From the NCBI GenBank assembly GCA_022451765.1, contig JAKUNY010000009.1:1-21589 (forward strand): a stretch of 21,589 bases of DNA. The letters are read 5' to 3'. The DNA is from Candidatus Poseidoniaceae archaeon (GTDB lineage: Archaea; Thermoplasmatota; Poseidoniia; Poseidoniales; Poseidoniaceae). Each line of letters begins with the position of its first letter. Within the stretch, counting starts at the first letter, position 1. Position numbers and translations under genes: made by a program. The notes below the pieces were generated by a model, which had not been told where the DNA came from, did not search any database, and worked only from the letters and a program-made list of their open reading frames with translations. This document shows positions 14,827 to 21,589 of the stretch, one piece after another.

Positions 14827-16176
14827 ATGGGCGAATCCTTCTCAGGTCAGGAAATCCCTGATTCATGGCCTGGCCATCTCTGGTTAGAGGGGCGAACCAT
14901 TGTTCATCTGAAGGATGGCCAGGAACGCCCAACACACATGCCCAGAGGTCCAGCAGCAAAGTCCGGTACTGGGTTCATGAATCCCGCGATGGCACCGGCA
15001 AGAACCCGCTCAATTTTGCTTCTGCAGGATGCTTTGAAACACGGCTGGCTTAACGGAAATCGCCCTATTCGGGCTTTGGACGCATTGTGTGCAACCGGAA
15101 TTCGTGTACGTCGGTGGAAAAACGAGATCGAGTCAAACTTGTTGTCACGCCTTCACATCACTGCAAATGACCTCGATGTGAATGCACTCGATTGGGCAAT
15201 TCATTCAATTCATTCTGATGTTTTAAACGATGCCTCATTTCTCCCTGATGATGAACAGGACTTGCCAAACTTCATTGAACGAAACGGAATAAGGTTCCAA
15301 CACTGTGATGCTCGTTTAGCTATGGTTCAGGGCTCCTTCCAATGGATTGACGTTGACCCATTCGGTTCCCCAATTTCCTTCATTGATGGAGCGCTACAAG
15401 CCCTTGGAAGAGCGGGAGTTCTTGAGGTGACCGCGACCGATACCGCAGCATTAACGGGATCTTCTGCAACCTCTGGAAAGAGACGCTATGGGCACAAAGG
15501 GATTGTGGATTTCTATGCTCATGATGATGCAGTCCGCGTACTACTCGGGACAATAGCAACCAGAGCGGCACAGCTCGACCGAGCTGTTGAACCGATTTTG
15601 GCATTGTTCGATGGCCATCATGTTCGTGTGTCTGTTCTTGTTCGAAAGAGCAAACAAGGGGCGGATAAGACGCGCGAGTTGATGGGCTGGAGATTGAGGA
15701 CAGAAGAAGAGCCTTACCTCTTTGTGCGACATCCATCACCTGAAGAAATGAAGCGGTCGAGTGGCCCGATGTGGATCGGTCCAATATGGAACCAAGAGAT
15801 ATGCTCACGCTTAACGGAAGATTATGCGGTCGAAACATGCCTTGCAAAGACGGGCGATATCGAGAGAGGAAGGGCTCTCGGTTTGGAATGGAGCGATGCT
15901 GACCATCTTTATGCTGAACGTGAGATTCGAAGGTCTGTTCGACACATCGCAGATGCAGCCCCTCTTTTATCAGGCGACCATTTGCTTCTAGCGTTTGACC
16001 AAATACCGCGCTTAGCAAATGTCGGGTCTTTACCCACCATGGAACGGCTCATTGAGGCACTCAACGCGGCCGGTCATCCAACAGCAAGAGCGCCGGATTT
16101 GCGTCCTTTTATTGCAACACAAGCTCCGTTCAATGCAGTGATTGAAGTCGTTCAATCGTTGCAATCAACCGAATGA
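14827..16176 (+). CDS. trm1: tRNA (guanine(26)-N2)-dimethyltransferase Trm1, without the usual zinc motif
   Basis: Trm1 uses S-adenosylmethionine to methylate guanosine 26 of tRNA to m2,2G. The 449-residue protein shows FMNPAMAPARTRS (51-63), the SAM-binding RALDALCATGIRVRRW, ITANDLDVNALDWA, the catalytic-region WIDVDPFGSPISFIDGALQAL, and GVLEVTATDTAALTG, all diagnostic of the family. The conserved GPMWIGPIWN of the C-terminal domain is present. The cysteine-rich zinc segment that normally lies just before it in archaeal and eukaryotic Trm1 is reduced to about 15 residues without cysteines (FVRHPSPEEMKRSS). The start at 14827 has no obvious ribosome site and lies 38 bases after purM. The 3' end overlaps the convergent PAC2 gene by 12 bases. 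Confidence 0.93.
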   Translation: MGESFSGQEIPDSWPGHLWLEGRTIVHLKDGQERPTHMPRGPAAKSGTGFMNPAMAPARTRSILLLQDALKHGWLNGNRPIRALDALCATGIRVRRWKNEIESNLLSRLHITANDLDVNALDWAIHSIHSDVLNDASFLPDDEQDLPNFIERNGIRFQHCDARLAMVQGSFQWIDVDPFGSPISFIDGALQALGRAGVLEVTATDTAALTGSSATSGKRRYGHKGIVDFYAHDDAVRVLLGTIATRAAQLDRAVEPILALFDGHHVRVSVLVRKSKQGADKTRELMGWRLRTEEEPYLFVRHPSPEEMKRSSGPMWIGPIWNQEICSRLTEDYAVETCLAKTGDIERGRALGLEWSDADHLYAEREIRRSVRHIADAAPLLSGDHLLLAFDQIPRLANVGSLPTMERLIEALNAAGHPTARAPDLRPFIATQAPFNAVIEVVQSLQSTE

Positions 16177-16920
16177 AGGGTCATTGGCGATATCATCATC
16201 GTCAGGTGATGGGAGCAGTGGTGTCGCACTTTCGATTATTTCTTGAACGGATTGTTCGATGGTGCGCGCATTCTCAAGCAGTTTCGAGAGCGGGATTTCT
16301 TTTCCAGTTAATTCAGTAATCGCTTCAATGGCAACTGCAGCAGCACGTACATCAGGATACATTGGGCTTGCTTCGGACAGAAGAGCAGTAATATCGAGAT
16401 TGAGGCGATCACCTTCGCTCAATAGGAATCCTGTAATGCCAGAAACAACTCCACGCTGGATCGTCTGCAGGTCCAACGACTTGAGACGCGATCTTGCGAT
16501 TTCATTTGCTCCGACTGCGAACAGTCCTTCTCCTTGAATTTGTTTCTCAGGTTTTAGGATTCCATCGATGATAATCAATTGATCAAATCCTCCAGCACTA
16601 AACCACTCGAGGACGGTCGATCCAAAAGCGATGTCTTGCTCCTTATCGAACTGAATTTCAGCAGTGAAGACGCCTATCTCGTCGCCTTGATAAACACGAA
16701 CCGGGTGACGTGGAACCTCATTTTGGATGAGAGCAACAGCAGGAAAGTTTTCATTCATTACCGTCCCGAGTTGGGTGAGATTGAGCGATTCGATGATGTG
16801 GGATGTTGCGATAACTCCTACCATTCCAGCAGTGGTGAAACCACAGATGGCGATACCGCTTGTTGTCGGGTCAACCCCCGAACGAAGGACAAGGTCGTAC
16901 GTCCCGAACTGCTGTTTCAT
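16165..16920 (-). CDS. PAC2-family protein (proteasome-assembly-chaperone-like)
   Basis: A 251-residue soluble protein of the archaeal PAC2 family, related to eukaryotic proteasome assembly chaperones. Typical features are the early GIAICGFTTAGMVGVIATSHII, a VALIQNEVPRHPVRVYQGDEIGVFTAEI segment, the FDQLIIIDGIL strand, GVVSGITGFLLSEG and the closing YPDVRAAAVAIEAITELTGKEIPLSKLLENA. It ends in an acidic, disordered tail (PSPDDDDIANDPS). The function in archaea is not settled; no proteasome gene is in the window. The ATG at 16920 is chosen because GAGG lies seven bases upstream; an ATG two codons earlier (16926) is too close to that site. It lies 51 bases after the large surface-protein gene on the same strand and overlaps the end of trm1 by 12 bases. 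Confidence 0.85.
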   Translation of the reverse strand: MKQQFGTYDLVLRSGVDPTTSGIAICGFTTAGMVGVIATSHIIESLNLTQLGTVMNENFPAVALIQNEVPRHPVRVYQGDEIGVFTAEIQFDKEQDIAFGSTVLEWFSAGGFDQLIIIDGILKPEKQIQGEGLFAVGANEIARSRLKSLDLQTIQRGVVSGITGFLLSEGDRLNLDITALLSEASPMYPDVRAAAVAIEAITELTGKEIPLSKLLENARTIEQSVQEIIESATPLLPSPDDDDIANDPSFG

Positions 16921-16971
16921 ACTCATGCCTCAATACGCTGGTCGGATGGTGTTTCAAAAATATCTCGGCGC

Positions 16972-19900
16972 TCACTCGTTGTATTCTGACCAATCTTCTG
17001 CGCCGGCTTCTCGATACCACCAAGTGCCCACTTCATCCTCATACCATTCGGTTCCATACTCGTCGGTAGAGATACCATCATCCTCTTCTGATGTTTCTTC
17101 GATGACTTCCTCTTCCACGTCGTCAACTTCTGAAATCAAGGAGTCACTTGGCCGTTCGATTAATTCAGGCTCCTCAGATATGGTTTTGTCTTCAAAGTCA
17201 TCAAGAGGCTTTCCTTCCGGAAGTTCGACGGGTTCATCCTCAACAACGATATCCTGCTCTTCATAGAAGGACGCATCTTCAAAGTCTGCTGATGCACGTC
17301 GGTAGAGAACGAATCCGATCATGGCGAGGACAAGCACTCCGACTCCAATTCCGCCAAACAGAAGGGTATTGGATGAACTCTTTTCCTCGGTATCGGGCGT
17401 TGTCTCTGTTTCTATGAAGATATCCGCAGTCCAAGAAACCACGGTGTTTTCCAACAACGGCTGTCCTGGGATATCATAGTCACGAGAGGAGGTACGAACC
17501 TGAATGGCGAATTCCTTCTCAGTGTTTACGTCATCCTGCCGGACCCAAAGAGGATCCTCATATTTCGGAGTGAAGGAAATTGTAAGCGAACCGTTTGCTG
17601 CAATCTCAACAGCCCCTGGTGACTTGAACAATGACGGTGATTCGGTTACCGAGACGACGACATTGACAGCGAAAGGGTTCGGGTTTTCAAGGACGCATTC
17701 AATCGGGTCATCCGGTGATTGTTGGTTTGTGAGAATTGTCGCACTTTCACAGCCAATGGTGACGGACTGAATCGAATCGGGCACCCACTCAACTATCTCT
17801 TCATCTGATTCATTTGTTTCGGTTGGAACAACGTAGGCATTCAGTGAAACTGAGAATGTGGTTGTTCCAATGAGTAGCCGGGTTCCAGTATCAACAGAGA
17901 ACTCGATTCTTGAAATATTCTGAAATGTTGAAACGATTCGAATCTTCCCACCTGATATGGTTTCTAATCCACTCATTTCGGCATCCTGGGATGTGTCATA
18001 GAATGCTTCCCATTGGATAGTTGTTCCTTCCAATGATGCTTGGTGAGCTGGATTCAGGGAATCTGTCGCAGTTAGAGTAATGTTGAGATCGATTGCATGG
18101 TGGGCGTCCATATCAATGGATGAAGCAGGACCTGCAAGTTCCGCCATCATCGCTGTTCCGATCGAGCTTGTGGCCGAAGCAGAGGTGTAAGGTTGAGTAT
18201 CAACGATTTCAATCGACTGCATTGAAACATCAATCTCTAATTCACCATCTGGATCTGCGGAGAAATCGAGAAGGTTTTGTGGGATTGCCGGGTCGTGGAG
18301 ATCATCGACATCAATAGCAACCCATTGCCCATTGCTATCGGTTTGGCCATTGAGGACAAGTGTATCCGTGCCGTACGTCAATGTCATTTCGAGTTGTGCA
18401 TCCTCAATGGCGACCTGTTGTTGTGCGTAGACGCTCAGAAGTACTCCGCTGTTCGACTCAAGGACGTTTTCAGATACGCCATCTGGCCCTGATGAAACGC
18501 TCAGCTCCAGTTGGCTGTTGATGTAGGTGTTGTTGTACGACATCGTTGGGCCAGCGAGCGTTGGAGATGAGGCGTTATTGTATGAGTCAATTGCGAGAAC
18601 AACAGCATAGTACTGCGACGTATCCTGAATTAACTCGCTCGGGAAGCTACCCGCATTCATATCGACATATGCGCTTGTTTGTGAGACCTCAAGTTCGTTT
18701 GTTCCAGATGAAACGGTTGCTATTGGCGAGTAATGTCGTTTGTTGGGTGTGCCTGTTTCATCAAAGGCAACCTCGTACTTCTTGTCCGAAGTAATTGTTC
18801 CATTCCCGAAGAAATCGGGTACGTCCGTATCCCAATACGTAGCCTTTTTTACGAACACACTGTATTCATCAACACTTGAATCTGAACTCAAATCCCATGT
18901 GACTTTCATCGGAGCTGACGCAGTCTCAATATCCAGATCAAGAATTTGGACGTTGGTCACAGCAGAAGGAGCGGGGGGGTTGGGTATTGTTACCTCAAGC
19001 GGCTGGGAGAGATTGCTCACAACTCCATAAGAATGGACAGAACGTACAACGTACCCGTAGGTTGAGCCAATGTCGACAACCGAATCCGTGAATGTATTTT
19101 GATCAAGTACGACCTCGTAGGGCGATGAATAGTCATATGGAGATGTTGAAGACATTCTGAACACTTGGAACTGTTGAAGATCGTTTCCAAACTCCGAGAG
19201 CGCCTGCCATTCAAGCGTTACACCAAACTCTGTGAGGGTTTGTACCGACAAAATAGGCGTTGGAGGTAGTGCTAAATTCGGTGCACCGAGCGTGTAGTTC
19301 ATACTCAGGGAGGTGGCGTCAAACTGACCATGTTTTGTAGATTCCACCGGAAGTGTAACTGCAAAAGAGCCGGTTCCTGGAAGCATCTGCTGATTGAGCG
19401 AATTGCTTAGCGAGCCGAGCGTTCCAACGCTTGTTTTCACATCAAACTCAATGTCGTATGCGATGTCAAGATCGGTGAAGTTTGCTGTACCGTTTGAATT
19501 GCTCGAGATGGACATCATGTTTGTTACCATTTCGATTCCATAACCGTCCGATAACCCAGGATATGCGAGAAGGTAAGGTGAGATTGTGTCACTAATGGTG
19601 TTGTCAGAATCTGAAATCGTCAACGCACCAATGTGCGAAATAGATGTGCTTGAGTAACCTGCTGCAACCAAATCATCATCGCCATCGACGTCTGCATCGA
19701 GTGAAAGGTTGTGCCAAGCGCCTATGAATACGCCCTGTTGTCCTTCTCCAGCAACGATGAATTGCTCCATCAGACCATCTTCATCAACATCGGAAAACTG
19801 AATGTCTCTGGGAACTGAATACGGTGTAAGTGGCGTTAGACTTGGGGTGCCTAAATCGGTTTGAGAGATTAATCTGTAGCCAATGTCACCCTCAATGGTT

Positions 19901-21261
19901 GATGGATTTCCATCTCCGGTCTGTGGATTCGGAGTGATCAGCGAGATTGATCCGTCGTTATCGTGGTCAGCGAAGGTTGCATTCAGTGTGTCGATTACAT
20001 GGGACATTGGAACCTGTTCCCAACCGGTTCCATTGTTCAAAATAATCACCGAGTCTGTTTCTTTCGGTGTTAAGAAATCAATATCGCCGTCGCCATCCAG
20101 ATCACCCATAACAGAGTCGACCGTGAGATTGCGGAACTTCTCGATGTTGTTACTGAGTTGTTGTGTACCTGTATCGTACGTTACCTCAGTGGCGTCATTC
20201 CAGGCATCTGAAACAATAATCATTGTTTGATTTCGGTTGAAGAAGTCATCCACTTGGAGGGTCCGCAAACTGGTTTGACCCTCCCAGAAATTCCAGCGGT
20301 AGATTGCTAAGTTGCTGGTAAGTTTTGTCGCTCCGTTGGTAGCGTTGTAGCTATGTAGTGACACATATCCGCCGCCGAAATAACCGTGAATAGAAACGAA
20401 ATCTTGATCACCATCCCCGTCCATATCAGCAAGCTGTACGTCAATAGGGCCGGCTGAAATGTTCACAGAGAAATAAGGATCGTAACTCATCGATGTTGTG
20501 TTGTATTCATGGATGCACATGATTGCGCTTCCCGGCGTGAAGGTTACTACGTCGTCATGGGAATCGTTGTTCATATCAGCAACTCGAATCTGGCTTGAAT
20601 TGACACAAGTTGCTGTCCAGTTGGTCAGATTGTATTGCATCGAAGTCTGATTGCTTTCAACAACAGCGAATGCTGTATTGACTCCCGTTGTTGAATTCAG
20701 GGTCGAGAAAACAAAAGCATCTGTTTGATTGTCTCCATTGGAATCTCCGAGCTCCATCTGCATCACCGCACCAACTTGTACAAATTGAGCATCAATGTTT
20801 GGTGAGTAAGTAATGTTGGCCTGGCTTGATTGAAGTGTTGCATTCTTTGGTAACAGAATTGGTGAAGGCATACCCGTGCTGTTGTTTAGTTGAACCGTAT
20901 CGAACGTCGCTCCAGTCTGAAACGTGTTCTGGTGGGATAGATCACCATAACCGACTCCAGAATAAGTCCATATTGTGTCTCCTGAGCTGCTGTTTATCCA
21001 CACGCTTCCGGCTGTATCTGCAGCAGATTGCCCTTCAACAACGAATGATGCATCTTGAAAGGTAACGTTGCGTTCGAGATCTATCTGCAGATCGGTCGAG
21101 GTATTGTTTCCGTCAGAAACAACCGTAATCGAAGACGCTCCCCCTGCAAATGTATTGACTTGGGTCGTACCGCTTGCAAACGATTGCGGAACAAAGAAGA
21201 TTGGTGTGAGAAACAACACCACAAGGATGAGCGTTTTTTTGTTCGTCCGTGATTCTTGCAT
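16972..21261 (-). CDS. Very large FG-GAP/fibronectin-type surface protein with membrane anchor and acidic cytoplasmic tail
   Basis: A 1429-residue cell-surface protein. An N-terminal signal peptide (basic NKK, hydrophobic core, SFASG) is followed by seven Asp-rich calcium-loop motifs of the FG-GAP/VCBS type at about residues 173, 229, 279, 387, 432, 491 and 522 (for example DMDGDGDQD and DLDGDGDID), suggesting an integrin-alpha-like beta-propeller. Fibronectin-III-like domains follow at about 660-765 and 770-900, then more beta-sandwich sequence. A transmembrane helix at about 1298-1320 ends in YRR. The last 109 residues are strongly acidic and finish with aromatic repeats (EWYEDEVGTWWYR, then DWSEYNE). 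Numerous N-x-S/T sequons suggest N-glycosylation. Likely roles are adhesion, sensing or binding of polymers, none shown. The start at 21261 is supported by AAGGTGG at 21266-21272; the frame is open to 21288. Confidence 0.85.
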   Translation of the reverse strand: MQESRTNKKTLILVVLFLTPIFFVPQSFASGTTQVNTFAGGASSITVVSDGNNTSTDLQIDLERNVTFQDASFVVEGQSAADTAGSVWINSSSGDTIWTYSGVGYGDLSHQNTFQTGATFDTVQLNNSTGMPSPILLPKNATLQSSQANITYSPNIDAQFVQVGAVMQMELGDSNGDNQTDAFVFSTLNSTTGVNTAFAVVESNQTSMQYNLTNWTATCVNSSQIRVADMNNDSHDDVVTFTPGSAIMCIHEYNTTSMSYDPYFSVNISAGPIDVQLADMDGDGDQDFVSIHGYFGGGYVSLHSYNATNGATKLTSNLAIYRWNFWEGQTSLRTLQVDDFFNRNQTMIIVSDAWNDATEVTYDTGTQQLSNNIEKFRNLTVDSVMGDLDGDGDIDFLTPKETDSVIILNNGTGWEQVPMSHVIDTLNATFADHDNDGSISLITPNPQTGDGNPSTIEGDIGYRLISQTDLGTPSLTPLTPYSVPRDIQFSDVDEDGLMEQFIVAGEGQQGVFIGAWHNLSLDADVDGDDDLVAAGYSSTSISHIGALTISDSDNTISDTISPYLLAYPGLSDGYGIEMVTNMMSISSNSNGTANFTDLDIAYDIEFDVKTSVGTLGSLSNSLNQQMLPGTGSFAVTLPVESTKHGQFDATSLSMNYTLGAPNLALPPTPILSVQTLTEFGVTLEWQALSEFGNDLQQFQVFRMSSTSPYDYSSPYEVVLDQNTFTDSVVDIGSTYGYVVRSVHSYGVVSNLSQPLEVTIPNPPAPSAVTNVQILDLDIETASAPMKVTWDLSSDSSVDEYSVFVKKATYWDTDVPDFFGNGTITSDKKYEVAFDETGTPNKRHYSPIATVSSGTNELEVSQTSAYVDMNAGSFPSELIQDTSQYYAVVLAIDSYNNASSPTLAGPTMSYNNTYINSQLELSVSSGPDGVSENVLESNSGVLLSVYAQQQVAIEDAQLEMTLTYGTDTLVLNGQTDSNGQWVAIDVDDLHDPAIPQNLLDFSADPDGELEIDVSMQSIEIVDTQPYTSASATSSIGTAMMAELAGPASSIDMDAHHAIDLNITLTATDSLNPAHQASLEGTTIQWEAFYDTSQDAEMSGLETISGGKIRIVSTFQNISRIEFSVDTGTRLLIGTTTFSVSLNAYVVPTETNESDEEIVEWVPDSIQSVTIGCESATILTNQQSPDDPIECVLENPNPFAVNVVVSVTESPSLFKSPGAVEIAANGSLTISFTPKYEDPLWVRQDDVNTEKEFAIQVRTSSRDYDIPGQPLLENTVVSWTADIFIETETTPDTEEKSSSNTLLFGGIGVGVLVLAMIGFVLYRRASADFEDASFYEEQDIVVEDEPVELPEGKPLDDFEDKTISEEPELIERPSDSLISEVDDVEEEVIEETSEEDDGISTDEYGTEWYEDEVGTWWYREAGAEDWSEYNE

Positions 21262-21265
21262 AATG

Positions 21266-21272
21266 CCACCTT
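21266..21272 (-). promoter_or_regulatory. Ribosome-binding site for the surface-protein gene
   Basis: AAGGTGG on the minus strand, four bases before the ATG at 21261. It supports this start, which also gives the better signal peptide, over the upstream frame opening at 21288. Confidence 0.55.
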
Positions 21273-21328
21273 GTCTATGACAAAACAAACTTCTACTTCA
21301 AATCGATGACTATACGCACAATTCGAGT

Positions 21329-21335
21329 CTATATG
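21329..21335 (-). promoter_or_regulatory. Candidate TATA box for the surface-protein gene
   Basis: The minus strand reads ATATAGA here. Initiation about 25 bases downstream would fall near 21303, leaving a leader of about 40 bases that contains the ribosome site. It lies next to the inverted repeat at 21339-21356. The match to the archaeal consensus is moderate. Confidence 0.35.
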
Positions 21336-21338
21336 TGG

Positions 21339-21356
21339 GGCAAACCAGAGTTTGCC
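21339..21356. promoter_or_regulatory. Perfect 7-base inverted repeat between divergent promoters
   Basis: GGCAAAC and GTTTGCC flank a CAGA spacer. The element lies between the candidate minus-strand TATA box (21329-21335) and the candidate plus-strand TATA box (21369-21376), where a single regulator could control both divergent genes. It could also be a chance hairpin, but its position argues for an operator. Confidence 0.45.
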
Positions 21357-21368
21357 AACGACTGGTGG

Positions 21369-21376
21369 TTATACAA
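21369..21376 (+). promoter_or_regulatory. Candidate TATA box for the right-edge gene
   Basis: TTATACAA on the plus strand. Initiation about 25 bases downstream, near 21399, would leave a short leader before the ATG at 21416 and would exclude the earlier in-frame ATG at 21386. Confidence 0.35.
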
Positions 21377-21415
21377 ACATTATCAATGGGAGCAACTTTC
21401 GATGTATTGTTTGCT

Positions 21416-21589
21416 ATGGTAGTTCAGTCGAGAATTTTTGTGACCGCTGGTGACTTAGAAATAGACATTAGCGGTGCAACCGTTGAGGTTGATGCTCGCC
21501 TCATCCAGATGCGCCACGATGATACGTGGTCCATCGTTTTGGAGCGCCTGAGAGATGCACGAAATGCTGCAATTGATGCAGCAATTGAT
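21416..21589 (+). CDS. Unrecognised protein, N-terminal part only (cut by the window end)
   Basis: An open frame of 58 codons runs from the ATG at 21416 to the window edge without a stop. It starts MVVQSRIFVTAGDLEIDISG and continues with an amphipathic, Ala/Asp/Arg-rich helix (RLRDARNAAIDAAID). I do not recognise the family. There is no signal peptide or membrane segment in the visible part. No clear ribosome site precedes it, so a short-leader transcript from the TATA-like box at 21369-21376 is plausible. An in-frame ATG at 21386 would add ten residues. It is divergent from the giant surface-protein gene and may share its control region. Confidence 0.55.
   Translation, partial: MVVQSRIFVTAGDLEIDISGATVEVDARLIQMRHDDTWSIVLERLRDARNAAIDAAID

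Noticed and set aside
15380..16018. A 212-codon minus-strand frame opposite trm1
   Set aside because: It lies wholly inside the well-conserved trm1 coding sequence and its translation resembles no family.
19671..20745. CRISPR or DNA-level tandem repeat in the giant gene
   Set aside because: The repeats exist at protein level (Asp-rich loops) with irregular spacing and diverged DNA; there are no identical repeats with uniform spacers.
1..21589. Mobile elements, integrase sites, tRNA or rRNA genes
   Set aside because: No transposase, integrase, terminal inverted repeats, cloverleaf or rRNA-like sequence was seen. Gaps between genes are short and the coding content is ordinary chromosomal material.

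Overview
The window is archaeal and most probably comes from an uncultured marine euryarchaeon of the Thermoplasmatota (Marine Group II / Poseidoniales type). It carries archaea-restricted or archaeal/eukaryotic information genes: transcription factor B, MCM helicase, GatE, archaeal-type peptidyl-tRNA hydrolase (two copies), Trm1 and a PAC2-family protein. The lineage assignment is inference from gene content, the very large FG-GAP/fibronectin surface protein with an acidic aromatic tail, dense packing and mixed base composition; no rRNA or tRNA gene was seen.

Layout. (1) 1-314: AT-rich non-coding DNA with palindromes and TATA-like boxes. (2) Plus strand 315-2325: TFB, then an exported thioredoxin-fold protein. 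(3) Minus strand, one tightly packed run of nine genes read from 12967 down to 2319: mcm, gatE, a membrane-anchored beta-propeller protein with a DUF4430-like end, an ECF-type membrane S component, two tandem pth2 genes, a threonine aldolase, and a large unrecognised protein with a Cys cluster. Many junctions overlap by 4 to 17 bases or leave gaps under 40 bases, which suggests an operon with translational coupling. (4) Plus strand 13156-16176: a small alpha/beta-hydrolase-like protein, purM and trm1. (5) Minus strand 21261-16165: a 1429-residue surface protein, then a PAC2 protein. (6) Plus strand from 21416: a gene cut by the window edge, divergent from the surface-protein gene across a short region with a perfect inverted repeat.

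How the genes fit together. The central run mixes replication (mcm), Gln-tRNA synthesis (gatE), release of stalled peptidyl-tRNA (two pth2) and an envelope pair (DUF4430 protein plus ECF S component) that looks like a ligand-capture and uptake module, possibly for a corrinoid. The main anomaly is that mcm is interrupted by an in-frame TAG, with conserved MCM sequence continuing in the same frame on both sides. The other stop of mcm is also TAG, while every other complete gene here ends in TGA or TAA. Whether this is a sequencing error, a real nonsense mutation or recoding cannot be settled from the window alone, but it is the first thing to check.
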